From: RYN-230 sp963704995
Lineage (GTDB): Bacteria; Actinomycetota; Actinomycetes; Streptosporangiales; Streptosporangiaceae
Assembly (NCBI GenBank): GCA_963704995.1
Contig: CAVPIM010000017.1
Location: 744,001-808,000, forward strand
Length of the DNA stretch: 64,000 bases
Direction: 5' to 3'
In this document: positions 7,669 to 16,040 of the stretch, piece after piece
Layout: the number at the start of each line of letters is the position of its first letter
How positions within the stretch are numbered: the first letter of the stretch is position 1
Notes under the pieces: model-generated
Database searches by the model: none
The model's input: only the letters and a program-made list of their open reading frames with translations
Told to the model about the DNA's origin: nothing
Made by a program: the position numbers and the translations under genes

Positions 7669-8510
7669 TGGTGCCCTCAAACGGCCCGGCTCCTTACGGC
7701 CGGAACGCTCGCGGGCCAACACAGACTAGCGCATCCGCGCCACCGCGGCGCCGCCAGGCGCGTCCGATTTCCCCGGCCGCGGCGGCGCCACGGCGGTTCC
7801 CGGCCGGCGGCGCCGCGGCGGCCCGGCTGGGCGGACACCGGCCGCCGGTGCCGGGCCAGCGGGCGGACCGCCCGGCCGCAGGCCCGGCGCTGCTCAGACG
7901 GCCCTGAGCGGCCCGGACAGGCGCCGGGAAGGTACACCGGTTCCCGGGACCAGGGAAGATCACTTAGGTGGCGCATAAGGGCTCTGGCGCCCTTACCGGC
8001 TGTGGCCAGGAATCCCCCGCCGGCACGACTCCAGCCCCTTGTCCCGTTGAATACGAATAATCGCTACGAGGGAATTAAGTCGCGGAATGTCGTGATTCCG
8101 GACGACCCTGCGGGAAAGTCTTGGCATCGGGTAGTGCGCCCAACCCGGAAGCCTGTATGCTTCCGCATCGGACAAAGCACGACTGTTCGCTATCTGAACG
8201 CAAACCCGGAGGTGCGCGCGGGATGCGAAGCGAAAATTTGGCCCCATCGCTACTGAGAGCGAGATCACAGCGTGTTGTTCCTGGTCACAGGAACAGGGCT
8301 GGGTCATGATTGCGTTGAGACGCGAGAAGCGTTTGCCCAGGTCACGACTGATATGGTGCGTGGTGACCGAGGTTAGTAGCGGCAGCGTTCGCGGAATCCT
8401 CCTACAGAAGACTTTCGTGCCTGCGTGCCTCGTCACCCCGTGAGACGGCATCGCTGGATGGATGAAGCCCGGCGTTCCGGGATGAGACAAGGCAAAGGTT
8501 TGGCGAGGCA
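7669..8510. other. Gene-free region with two base-composition zones
   Basis: No credible gene in about 840 bp. The left part (to about 7960) is extremely GC-rich; its ORFs are low-complexity Ala/Arg/Pro shadows. The right part (about 8030-8500) is clearly richer in A/T than the surroundings, with no recognisable protein on either strand. It may be the leader and promoter of the SsgB-like gene or a remnant of acquired DNA. Confidence 0.5.
8276..8295. promoter_or_regulatory. Perfect inverted repeat upstream of the SsgB-like gene
   Basis: TGTTCCTG-GTCA-CAGGAACA: 8-bp arms and a 4-nt spacer, 215 bp before the SsgB-like start. Operator or RNA hairpin. Confidence 0.5.
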
Positions 8511-8933
8511 ATGAACAGCAGCAACACCGTCGCAGCCGAGCTCGGCCTCAGACTCGTGGTTCCAGAGCACGATGGCGTTCCTCTCACGGCGAGTCTTCAC
8601 TACCGGGCCGAGGATCCATACGCCATCCGCATGGCGTTTCATGTGGGCATGGACGAGCCGGTTGAGTGGATCTTCGCCCGGGACCTGCTCGCGGGCGGGA
8701 TGACCGAGCCGGCCGGAGACGGTGACGTCCGGGTTTGGCCGGCGGACACGGCGACCGGGCAGCGGGTGCTGAACATCTCCCTGTCCTCGCCGTTCGGCCA
8801 GGCTCACTTTGAGGCCCCGCTGACCGCGCTGGCCGGCTTCCTGCTCCGCACGTTCCAGGTGATCCCGGCCGGGCGGGAAGGCGAGTACATCAACCTGGAT
8901 GGTGAGCTGAACCAGCTGCTGCGCCGCAGCTGA
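8511..8933 (+). CDS. SsgA/SsgB-like sporulation-specific cell division protein
   Basis: 140 residues, the normal length of SsgA-like proteins. Family landmarks: DPYAIRMAFHV (about residues 34-44), EWIFARDLLAGGM, GDVRVWP, LSSPFGQAHFE and a C-terminal FLLRTFQVIPAGREGEYINLD. SALPs are found only in morphologically complex actinomycetes; SsgB recruits FtsZ to sporulation septa. The sequence is closest in style to SsgB but could be another SALP. An unusually long gene-free region with an inverted repeat precedes it, suggesting developmental control. Confidence 0.88.
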   Translation: MNSSNTVAAELGLRLVVPEHDGVPLTASLHYRAEDPYAIRMAFHVGMDEPVEWIFARDLLAGGMTEPAGDGDVRVWPADTATGQRVLNISLSSPFGQAHFEAPLTALAGFLLRTFQVIPAGREGEYINLDGELNQLLRRS

Positions 8934-9219
8934 GGCACGGAGCCCCCCGGCCGAACCCCCGGCGGGCGGGCTGACAGGCTAACGCGGTATTGAGGGGCGC
9001 CAGGACCGGGGCCGCAATCCTCGTCATCCAGCACCGGCAGGTGATGGGATGGTGACGGCAGGACGTTGACGAGTCCCGGCCGGACTCGGCGTGGAGGCCT
9101 CACCATGGACCAGCCCAGCGGCTCCGCCGCTCTTCCCGCCCGGTCGGCTCCTGGCGTGCAGGCGGCCACGCCGGCCGGCCCGGCCACGGGGCCGGGGACA
9201 GTGACCCCCTGCAGGCCGC

Positions 9220-10680
9220 GTGCCCGCCGTGGCCTGGGTGATCGCCGCCGTGTTCGTGGCCGTCGAGCTCGCGCTGAGCGACCGCTACGGCTTTCTGCAG
9301 GACGAGCTGTACTTCATCGACGCCGGCCGCCACCATCTCGCGTTCGGCTACGTGGACCAGCCGCCGCTCGGGCCGCTGCTGACCCGGGTCACGGACGTCC
9401 TGGGCGTCAGCCCGACGGCGGTCCGGATCGTCCCGGCGCTGGCCGGCGGGGCGGTCGTGGTCATGGCGGCCAGGTTCGCGGTGCTGTTCGGGGCGGGCCG
9501 GTTCGGCGGGGTACTGGCCGCTCTGGCCATGGCGTGCACTCCCGTCCTCATCGGCGCCGACCACATCGGCAACACCACGCCACTGGACCTGCTGGCCTGG
9601 ACGGCCGTCCTGCTCTGCGTCACCACGGCCCTGCTGCGGGACCGGCCACGCTGGTGGCTGGGCGCGGGAGCCGTGGCCGGGGCCGGGCTCGAGGCCGACA
9701 ACCTGGTGGTCCTGCTGCTGGCCGGCCTGGCTCTCGGGATGCTCCTGTCGGTGCATCGCCCCGTGCTGCGCACGAGATGGCCCTGGCTCGGTGCCGCCAT
9801 CGCCGCCATCCTCTGGGCGCCGGACCTGATCTGGCAGGCCACGCACGGGTGGCCGCAACTCGCCATGGCCTCCGCCCTGCACCACGAGAACACCACCCCC
9901 GCCGAGTACTCGGGCGGGCTGCCGGCCCAGTTCCTCTATCTGGGACTGCTGATCGCGCCCCTGGTGGTCGCGGGCTTCATCCGGCTCTGGCGTGTCCCGC
10001 AGCTCCGGTTCATCGCCATCGCCGCCACGCTCATCGTCGTCTACGTGCTGGCCTGGATTCCCGGCAAGCCGTACTACAGCGACGGGATGGCGGCAGCCAT
10101 CCTGGCCGCCGGGGCCGTCGCCACCGAGCGGTGGGCCGCCCGTGGCACCCGGCCGCGGGTGCGGCGGTGGATCCTGGTGGCCGCGTCCGTGGTGGGTATG
10201 GCCCTGATCCTGCCGACCATCCTGCCCTTGCTGCCCATCGGTGACGTGCACGACCTGCCCGCGGCCGAGCAGCGCAGCACTCTCGGGGACACCGTCGGCT
10301 GGCCCCAGCTCGCCACCGCGGTGGCCGCGCAGGACGCGGCCCTGGTGCGGGCGGGCCACCGGCCCACCTCGATCTTCACCGGATGGTACGCAGAAGCCGC
10401 CACGCTCGACGTCCTGGACTCGGCGGACCACCTGCCCCCCGTGCTCTCCGGCCACAACGCCTACTGGACGTGGGGACCGGGCACAGCCTCCGACCGCACG
10501 GTGCTCGTCGTTGACGCGCTGGGGCGGCTGCGGCCGTACTTCGCCAGCTGCCGGCTGCTGGCCACCCACAACGTCCCCTACCACGTGCAGAACGACTGGA
10601 CCGGCCTGCAGATCGGCCTGTGCACCGGCCCGGCCGCCAGCTGGCGCACGCTATGGCCGCACCTGAAGCACTATGGCTGA
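9220..10680 (+). CDS. GT39-type (ArnT/PMT-like) membrane glycosyltransferase
   Basis: 486 residues from GTG 9220. The protein is polytopic, with about ten hydrophobic helices, and carries the GT39/PMT_2 N-terminal loop signature: DRYGFLQDELYFIDAG, with the catalytic-type Asp-Glu pair, then VDQPPLGP. Such enzymes transfer sugars from polyprenyl-phosphate donors to lipid or protein acceptors at the outer face. The start is suspicious: GTG 9220 has no ribosome binding site, while ATG 9105 has GGAGG 7 nt upstream and reads MDQPSGSAALPARSAPG before running out of frame in the C5 run 9205-9209. Removing one C fuses this 34-codon leader to the enzyme (VTPAGRVPAVAW), so the natural protein may begin at 9105. 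Confidence 0.85.
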   Translation: MPAVAWVIAAVFVAVELALSDRYGFLQDELYFIDAGRHHLAFGYVDQPPLGPLLTRVTDVLGVSPTAVRIVPALAGGAVVVMAARFAVLFGAGRFGGVLAALAMACTPVLIGADHIGNTTPLDLLAWTAVLLCVTTALLRDRPRWWLGAGAVAGAGLEADNLVVLLLAGLALGMLLSVHRPVLRTRWPWLGAAIAAILWAPDLIWQATHGWPQLAMASALHHENTTPAEYSGGLPAQFLYLGLLIAPLVVAGFIRLWRVPQLRFIAIAATLIVVYVLAWIPGKPYYSDGMAAAILAAGAVATERWAARGTRPRVRRWILVAASVVGMALILPTILPLLPIGDVHDLPAAEQRSTLGDTVGWPQLATAVAAQDAALVRAGHRPTSIFTGWYAEAATLDVLDSADHLPPVLSGHNAYWTWGPGTASDRTVLVVDALGRLRPYFASCRLLATHNVPYHVQNDWTGLQIGLCTGPAASWRTLWPHLKHYG

Positions 10681-10734
10681 GCGCACCGCGGGTGACCGCA
10701 CCGCTGCTGACCGCACCGCTGCGGGAGCAATGCC

Positions 10735-11559
10735 CTAGGGATCGAGGTCCTCGGCGGAGCGCTCGGCGAAGATGTCCGCAGCCTTGCGGGTCACCGGGCC
10801 GGGGACCGCGGGCAGCAGCGCCCCGTCGACGCTGCGGATGGGCTGCACATCCCGCGTGGTCCCGGTCAGGAACGCCTCCCGCGCCTGGGCCAGCGCGCTC
10901 AGCGGCAGGTCCTCCTCCACGGCGCCGGCCCACTCGATGACCAGCCCCCGGGTCACCCCGGCCAGGCAGCCCGCCGACAGCGGCGGGGTGACCAGCCGGC
11001 CGCCGGCCACCACGAACACGTTGGTCCCCGAGCCCTCGCAGAGGTTCCCGGCGAGGTTGCCGAAGATCGCCTCCGCGGCGCCCTGCTGCCGCGCATAGGA
11101 CAGGGCCACCACGTTCTCGGCGTAGGAGGTCGTCTTCACCCCGGCCAGGGCGCCCCGCTCGTTCCTGGGCCAGGGGAAGATCGCCACGTCGCAGGTGGGG
11201 GCGGCGTCGCTCAGGTCGCCGAGGATGATGATGGTGGCCGGCTCGGTGGCCGTCCGCAGCGAGCCCAGCGCCGACTCCCCCGCCGTGACCGTGATCCGGA
11301 TCCGGGCCCGGTCCGGGTGCCCCGCCGCGGCCAGCACCGCGTTGACCCCGGCCCGGATCTGCTCCAGGTCCGGCTCGGGCAGCCCCAGGCCCTTGGCGGA
11401 GGCGCTGAGCCGGGCCAGGTGCCGGGTCAGCGCGAACGGTACGCCCCCGGTGACCTTGAGCGCCTCGAACACCCCGTCCCCGGTGGTCAGCCCGTGATCG
11501 GTCACGGGTACCCGGGCCTGGTCGTCCGGCACGAGAGTGCCGTTCATCCACACCGTCAC
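10735..11559 (-). CDS. Class IV aminotransferase-fold PLP enzyme, aminodeoxychorismate-lyase-like
   Basis: 274 residues from GTG 11559. Class IV PLP fold: the N-terminal DHGLTTGDGVFEALKV, catalytic lysine K142 in GVKTTSYAENVVA, and the GNLCEGSGTNVFVV phosphate/cofactor loop. The pattern fits 4-amino-4-deoxychorismate lyase (PabC, 4-aminobenzoate for folate) better than a branched-chain aminotransferase, although D-amino acid transaminase remains possible. It starts 9 bp after the hutH stop on the same strand, so the two are likely co-transcribed. Confidence 0.85.
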   Translation of the reverse strand: MTVWMNGTLVPDDQARVPVTDHGLTTGDGVFEALKVTGGVPFALTRHLARLSASAKGLGLPEPDLEQIRAGVNAVLAAAGHPDRARIRITVTAGESALGSLRTATEPATIIILGDLSDAAPTCDVAIFPWPRNERGALAGVKTTSYAENVVALSYARQQGAAEAIFGNLAGNLCEGSGTNVFVVAGGRLVTPPLSAGCLAGVTRGLVIEWAGAVEEDLPLSALAQAREAFLTGTTRDVQPIRSVDGALLPAVPGPVTRKAADIFAERSAEDLDP

Positions 11560-11568
11560 ACGACGACG

Positions 11569-13107
11569 CTAGCGCAAGGTGCCTGCGGCCGAACTGGCCG
11601 TTGCGGATAGTGAGGGCAGCAAGGCGTCGACTGCTTCGATCTGCTCGGCGACCTCACGGTCCACGGGCATCATCGGCACCCGCGCCCGGATGGCCGCGTG
11701 CACGGCGCGCAGGGGCTCGCTGGGGGCGGCGATGCCGGCCCGCAGGTCGATGCCCTGCGCCGCGCAGCAGACCTCGACGGCCAGGCAGGTCCGGACGTTC
11801 GCCACGACCTCGCGGAGCTTGCGCACCGAGGTCCAGCCCATGGACACGTGGTCTTCCTGCTTGCCCGACGTCGGGATGGTGTCCACGCTGGCCGGGTGGG
11901 CGAGCACCTTGTTCTCGCTGACCAGCGAGGCGGCGGTGTACTGGGCGAGCATGAAGCCGGAGTTGGTGCCCGCGTCCGGGGCCAGGAACGGCGGCAGCCC
12001 GCGGGAGAACGCCGGGTCCAGCATCCGGTCCACCCGGCGCTCGCTGATGCTGGCCAGCTCGGCGACGGCCATGGCCAGCATGTCCGCGGCGAACGCGAGC
12101 GGCTCGCCGTGGAAGTTGCCGGAGGTCATCACCTCGCCGTCGCTGACCACGATCGGGTTGTCCACCACCGCGCCCAGCTCGATGTCGATCACCCGGCTGG
12201 CGTGGGCCAGCACGTCCCGGACCGCGCCGTGCACCTGCGGGGCGCAGCGCAGGCAGTAGGCATCCTGGACAGCGTGCCGGCTGTGCCGGTGACTGGCCAG
12301 CAGCGGTGACCCAGCCAGCAGGGCCCGCAGGTTGGCCGCGCTGTCCAGCTGGCCCGGGTGGGGGCGCAGGGCCTGGACCCGCTCGTCGTAGGGCCGGTCG
12401 GTGCCGAGCAGCGCCTCGATCGACAGGGCGCAGGCGATGTCGGCCACCTGGACCAGCATCTGCGCGTCGTGCACCGAGAACGCCAGCAGGGCCTGCATCG
12501 GCTCGGTCCCGTTGACCAGGGACAGGCCCTCCTTGGGGGCCAGTTCCAGGGGGACGAGCCCGTGCTCGGCGAGCACCTCGGCGCTGGGCCGGCCCCGCGG
12601 CGGGTCGCCGGGGCCGCGCAGCCGTCCCTCGCCGATCAGCGGCAGGGCCAGGTGGGCGAGCTGGGCCAGGTCGCCGGAGGCGCCGACTGAGCCCTTGGAG
12701 GGGACGACGGGGAGCAGGCCGAGGCTGAGCAGCTCCAGGAGGCGGCGCGGCAGGTCAGCGCGGACGCCCGAGTACCCGGCGGCCAGGGTCCTGGCGCGCA
12801 GCAGGAGGATGGCCCGGACGGTTGCGTCGTCCAGAGGGGCCCCGGTGCCCGCGGCGTGCGAGCGGACGATGGCGCGCTGCAGCCGGGCCAGGTCGTTGAC
12901 GCCGACGGGGGTGTCGGCCAGCGCGCCGAAGCCGGTGTTCACCCCGTAGACCGGGGTGTCCCCGGCGGTCGCGGCCTCGACGACCCCCCGGCTGAACTCC
13001 ATGGCGGCGGGCACATCCGGGCCGAGTTCGGCGGTGGCCTCGCCGCGGGCCACGTCGATGACATCCTGGACTTTGAGGCCGTCGCCGGTGACGATCACAG
13101 TTCGCAT
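11569..13107 (-). CDS. hutH: Histidine ammonia-lyase (aromatic amino acid lyase family)
   Basis: 512 residues, the normal length of HAL. Converts L-histidine to trans-urocanate and ammonia in the cytoplasm. The MIO cofactor triad Ala143-Ser144-Gly145 is in SKGSVGASGDLAQLAH. Tyr54 in VYGVNTGFG, the RSHAAGTG loop and a downstream VNGTEPMQA segment are all present. The SH pair in RSHAAG favours HAL over the Phe/Tyr lyases, but specificity is not proven. ATG 13107 (MRTVIVTGDGL) fits the family; longer in-frame extensions run into antisense repeats. No other hut gene is nearby; the partner 9 bp downstream is an aminodeoxychorismate-lyase-like gene. Confidence 0.9.
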   Translation of the reverse strand: MRTVIVTGDGLKVQDVIDVARGEATAELGPDVPAAMEFSRGVVEAATAGDTPVYGVNTGFGALADTPVGVNDLARLQRAIVRSHAAGTGAPLDDATVRAILLLRARTLAAGYSGVRADLPRRLLELLSLGLLPVVPSKGSVGASGDLAQLAHLALPLIGEGRLRGPGDPPRGRPSAEVLAEHGLVPLELAPKEGLSLVNGTEPMQALLAFSVHDAQMLVQVADIACALSIEALLGTDRPYDERVQALRPHPGQLDSAANLRALLAGSPLLASHRHSRHAVQDAYCLRCAPQVHGAVRDVLAHASRVIDIELGAVVDNPIVVSDGEVMTSGNFHGEPLAFAADMLAMAVAELASISERRVDRMLDPAFSRGLPPFLAPDAGTNSGFMLAQYTAASLVSENKVLAHPASVDTIPTSGKQEDHVSMGWTSVRKLREVVANVRTCLAVEVCCAAQGIDLRAGIAAPSEPLRAVHAAIRARVPMMPVDREVAEQIEAVDALLPSLSATASSAAGTLR

Positions 13108-13151
13108 GGCTGACAGCCTGCCATGGTCCAGCCGAAAGTCGGGGCCGGGCC

Positions 13152-13184
13152 ATGCTTCGGCGCTGGCCGAAGCATTATTCGGCC
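13152..13184. promoter_or_regulatory. Two overlapping inverted repeats between hutH and the DinB-like gene
   Basis: ATGCTTCGG-N6-CCGAAGCAT (13152-13175) overlaps GGCCGAA-N6-TTCGGCC (13165-13184). The shared arm could pair either way, making this an operator or switchable hairpin in the 88-bp divergent spacer, just before the plus-strand start. Confidence 0.65.
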
Positions 13185-13195
13185 AGAGTCGGAGC

Positions 13196-13729
13196 ATGAC
13201 TGACGAAGCGGACCTGAACCCCGGACAGCCCGTGGCGGCGGACCTGAATCCCGGGCACGTGATGGCAGTGGACCTAAATCCCGGGCAGCTGGTGACGGCG
13301 GGCGTGCAGACCTGCCTGGACCTGGCCCGGACCTGGCACGCCTGGGATGGCCGGCCCATCGCGCGGGCCACCGACGAGGGCCTGCCGAACACGTGGACCC
13401 CGCACAAGGCGCTGCGCCGGATCGCCGATCACCTGGTGGATCACCTGCACCAGGTGGAGGCGTTGCTGGCCGGGGCCACCCCGCTGGCTGATGAGTGGCA
13501 CGGCCGGAGCGTGACGCTGGACGCTGACTGGGCTCGCTTCACCGAGCCGGACTACGCGGAGGCGCGCTCCCGGCTGCAGCGCCTCGGACGGTGGTACGTG
13601 CTGCGGTACGAGACAGTTGGGGCGGAAGCGTGGGATCTGCCCCGGCCCGGGTCCTGGACACTGCGCGAGATCGCCGAGCATGTGGCTGGTGTGAGTTATT
13701 ACGCCGAGCAGGTCGGTTCCCTGGCCTGA
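13196..13729 (+). CDS. DinB-like (mycothiol-dependent type) four-helix protein
   Basis: 177 residues from ATG 13196 with GGAG just upstream. The body resembles the DinB/maleylpyruvate isomerase superfamily: RIADHLVDHLHQVEALLAG near the middle, with metal-ligand histidines, and the C-terminal WTLREIAEHVAGVSYYAEQ helix. Residues 5-35 are an unusual triple repeat of xDLNPGxxVxA (DLNPGQPVAA, DLNPGHVMAV, DLNPGQLVTA) that replaces the usual start of the domain. It is divergent from hutH; function unknown beyond superfamily, possibly a thiol-dependent transferase. Confidence 0.7.
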   Translation: MTDEADLNPGQPVAADLNPGHVMAVDLNPGQLVTAGVQTCLDLARTWHAWDGRPIARATDEGLPNTWTPHKALRRIADHLVDHLHQVEALLAGATPLADEWHGRSVTLDADWARFTEPDYAEARSRLQRLGRWYVLRYETVGAEAWDLPRPGSWTLREIAEHVAGVSYYAEQVGSLA

Positions 13730-13744
13730 GGGCCGCCCGGCCCG

Positions 13745-13860
13745 GTGGGTGCCGGCGGGGCGCCTGCGCGGTGGGGCGTCTGTGCCATGGGTGCCGGCGG
13801 GCGGCCGCACGGTGGGGCGTCTGCGCGATGGGTGCCGGCGGGCGGTGCCGCCACGGTGGG
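13745..13860. repeat. GC-rich imperfect tandem repeat
   Basis: Blocks of GTGCCGGCGGGCGG and CGGTGGGGCGTCTG alternate, giving two to three imperfect copies of a unit of roughly 40-45 bp. All six frames give low-complexity protein, so it is treated as non-coding. Confidence 0.6.
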
Positions 13861-13996
13861 CGCCGGGTCGGCCGGCGCCGCCGCCGTTTCGGGGCGGCGC
13901 GCCGCGGCCCCGAGTTTGCTCGCGCGCCAGGATCGGCTACAGTTCTGAACGCACGCCGCCGCTGGCGGGGTGCAGCACACTCGCCCTGGCGAGTAT

Positions 13997-14069
13997 GCGG
14001 ACGTGGCTCAGTTGGTAGAGCATCACCTTGCCAAGGTGAGGGTCGCGGGTTCGAATCCCGTCGTCCGCT
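13997..14069 (+). tRNA. tRNA-Gly (GCC)
   Basis: Complete cloverleaf: acceptor GCGGACG/CGTCCGC, anticodon arm CACCTTGCCAAGGTG with anticodon GCC, T-arm GCGGGTTCGAATCCCGT. CCA is not encoded. Confidence 0.95.
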
Positions 14070-14161
14070 CGGAGGCGCCGGATTCCGTCCCGCAGGCCGC
14101 TGGCCCGCACGGTTCTTCGGATGTCCAAAGCCATGATTCCCCAGCAGGGAACGTTGGCGCT

Positions 14162-14233
14162 GGCGGAGTGGCCGAGTGGCTTAGGCAAGGGCCTGCAAAG
14201 CCCTGTACGCGGGTTCGATTCCCGCCTCCGCCT
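14162..14233 (+). tRNA. tRNA-Cys (GCA)
   Basis: Complete cloverleaf: acceptor GGCGGAG/CTCCGCC, anticodon arm GGGCCTGCAAAGCCC with anticodon GCA, T-arm GCGGGTTCGATTCCCGC. CCA is not encoded. Confidence 0.95.
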
Positions 14234-14236
14234 CGA

Positions 14237-14311
14237 GGGCGGTTAGCTCAGTGGGAGAGCGCTTCGTTGACACCGAAGAGGTCACTGGTTCAATCCCAGT
14301 ATCGCCCACCA
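14237..14311 (+). tRNA. tRNA-Val (GAC)
   Basis: Begins 3 nt after tRNA-Cys, so they are probably one transcript. Acceptor GGGCGGT/ATCGCCC with one G-U pair, anticodon arm CTTCGTTGACACCGAAG with anticodon GAC, CCA encoded. Its 3' end is nearly identical to that of tRNA-Val(CAC) at 7594. Confidence 0.95.
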
Positions 14312-14325
14312 GTTTGCGCAGGTCA

Positions 14326-14357
14326 GAGGCCGGTTCCCGGGGACGGGGACCGGCCTC
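14326..14357 (+). terminator. Hairpin after the tRNA cluster
   Basis: GAGGCCGGT...ACCGGCCTC forms a long, near-perfect G/C stem starting 15 nt after tRNA-Val. Probable terminator of the Gly-Cys-Val transcript. Confidence 0.7.
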
Positions 14358-14545
14358 AAGATCATTTGCCATCAGTTTGCCATCAAGACACGCCGGTGTT
14401 TTGCGGCAGGAATTGAACAAGCCCGGCACTCGGACGGCACTGAATTCCGGCTCTGCCGGAACCTCGCGAGCGCAGGGGCTCGCCGTCGGATCATGTAGGC
14501 GTCTGGGTTCCAGCCTCTATTCTTGAGGTGACTGGAGGTAGGCAC

Positions 14546-14860
14546 GTGAGGGTTGAGGCTCCGCGGCGTGCCGTCACGCTGGACGAGGTACGCGCGCATC
14601 GCGATGCGATCACACGGCTCGGCGAGCGCTTCGGCGTGCGCAACATCCGGGTCTTCGGCTCGGTGGCCCGCGGCGAGGCAACCTCCGGCAGTGACCTGGA
14701 CCTGCTGGTCGACGTCGAGCGCGGCCATGGCTACTTCGATATGGCCGGGTTCGCCCTAGGCGTCGAGGACGAACTTGGGGTGATGACCCAGGTGGCGACG
14801 CCGGGTGGGCTGAAACTCCGGATCCGCGACCGGGTGCTGCGGGAGGCCGTCGCCCTGTGA
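14546..14860 (+). CDS. mntA: MntA-type minimal nucleotidyltransferase antitoxin
   Basis: 104 residues from GTG 14546, which has GGAGG 8 nt upstream; an in-frame GTG at 14528 lacks this. The diagnostic GSx10DxD motif is intact (GSVARGEATSGSDLD), followed by LLVDVE. In characterised MntA/HepT systems the enzyme AMPylates and silences the HepT RNase. The next reading frame is a HEPN protein whose GTG overlaps this stop (GTGA). Located directly downstream of a tRNA cluster, a typical place for acquired toxin-antitoxin modules. Confidence 0.85.
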   Translation: MRVEAPRRAVTLDEVRAHRDAITRLGERFGVRNIRVFGSVARGEATSGSDLDLLVDVERGHGYFDMAGFALGVEDELGVMTQVATPGGLKLRIRDRVLREAVAL

Positions 14861-15199
14861 GGCGTGACAACGAGCGGCTGGCCGACATCCTCGAAGCCGC
14901 GCGAGAAGATCGCCGTCCGGGCCGTCAAAGGCCGGGCGGCATTCGACGACGACGAGGACACGCAGATCGTGCTGGTGCACCTGATACAGGTGATCGGGGA
15001 GGCCGCGGCCGGACTGTCCGATGAGTTCATCGCCCAGCACCCCGGGGTGCCCTGGCGCCAGATCATCGCCACTCGCAACCGCGTCGTGCACGGCTACTTC
15101 GAGGTCGATCTCGACATCTTGTGGGACGTGGCGGTGATCGATGTGCCTCAGCTGGCCAGTCAGGTTCTTGCGATCCAATCCGGGGACGCTGCCGACTAG
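14857..15199 (+). pseudogene. hepT: HepT-type HEPN RNase toxin, frameshifted near its N-terminus
   Basis: GTG 14857 overlaps the mntA stop and gives the expected start VRRDNERLADILEAA, but the remainder (REKIAVRAVKGRAAFDDDEDTQ to the end) lies in another frame; one base is missing near 14899-14903. The HEPN catalytic motif RX4HXY is intact as RNRVVHGY, the Tyr being the residue AMPylated by MntA. An alternative GTG at 14864 in the second frame would make a 111-residue protein with 13 altered N-terminal residues, so a functional toxin cannot be excluded. Confidence 0.75.
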
Positions 15200-15207
15200 A
15201 GCCTGCG

Positions 15208-15965
15208 TGCCGGATAATCTGGTGCGCCGCCTGGTGGCGCGTGGTTACGATGCCGCCGTGCCTGAACCGAGCGCAGGCCTTGCGGACATTCCCGACCTGC
15301 CCTGGGCTGTCGCTGTCTCATCGCCAAGTCCTGGCCGAGCTGGCCGTGGCGGGGTGGGTGCCATGCGGGGTGGGCGACTGGGCGGTGGCGCTGCGGTCCC
15401 CGGCGGGACACATCGCCGTCCGGGTATGCCCGTTTGACCCTGCGTACTGGGCATTCGTGGACCTGTGCCGCGAGTGTGCCGGCAATCGGTGGCTGCCGAG
15501 GATCGAGCTGGCGGCCGGCCTTGAAGGTGGCGGTTCGGTGGTCTTCCTGGAGTTCGTCGTCCCGGTGGACCATCCGGTCGATAAGCAGTTCGCCGAGCAG
15601 TGGCGGGCCAGGGCAGACGATCCGGAGTTCGCAGAGGTAAGCCGGGCGGCGCGGCGGATCCACGCGGAGTACCAGAAGTCGACGCCCTGGTGGGGCAGGT
15701 GCGACCTGGACGACGAGCACATCTACAGCGCCGCTGGCCGACCGGTGCTGCTTGACGTGTTCTGCATGGCTGGGTCGGACTTGTACCAGGCGATCCTGGA
15801 TGACGTCGCCGCAGTGTACCGCCAGATTCCGCGCGAGCGGATGCGCTACGCACTGGACATTCCGTATATCGCCCGGGAGAACAGCGCTGCCGAGATCCTG
15901 GCCCTCAGAAAGGCGTGGGCGCGCGGCACCGAATGACCATCTGGCACCGGGCCAAGAAGCCAGCC
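15208..15965. repeat. Long direct repeat, copy 1
   Basis: About 750 bp nearly identical to 19688-20445. The similarity includes roughly 50 bp upstream of the start codon and about 30 bp after the stop. Only scattered substitutions and one 1-nt length difference are seen inside the gene. Confidence 0.85.
15258..15936 (+). pseudogene. Duplicate of the 19736-20413 gene, with a 1-nt insertion
   Basis: The start GTG CCT GAA CCG and residues VPEPSAGLADIPDLPW match copy 2. Then TGGGCTGTCGCTG replaces TGGGAGTCGCTG, one base longer, and the frame is lost. The remainder (SLSHRQVLAELAVAGWVPCGVGDW to KAWARGTE) is open in a second frame that also has upstream starts, so a near-complete protein with a different N-terminus might still be made. 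Total length is 679 nt against 678 for copy 2. Function unknown. Confidence 0.75.
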
Positions 15966-16040
15966 AGTCTTAAATAAGCGCCGCGCCAGATGGAGCGCCC
16001 CAGACCTCGCCCCTGTTCGGGGAGGCAGGCCTGAGCGTGG

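Noticed and set aside
8002..8256. 84-codon ORF in the gene-free region
   Set aside because: No ribosome binding site, no motif, and overlapping alternatives in other frames are equally open.
9100..10584. Minus-strand 494-codon ORF
   Set aside because: Shadow of the GT39 gene; low-complexity His/Gln/Gly/Asp.
13745..13860. Repeats as a CRISPR array
   Set aside because: Units are directly abutting GC-rich imperfect copies without unique spacers; no cas genes in the window.
7594..14311. The two tRNA-Val genes as attL/attR of an integrated element
   Set aside because: They are in opposite orientation, have different anticodons and both are complete; no integrase lies between or beside them.
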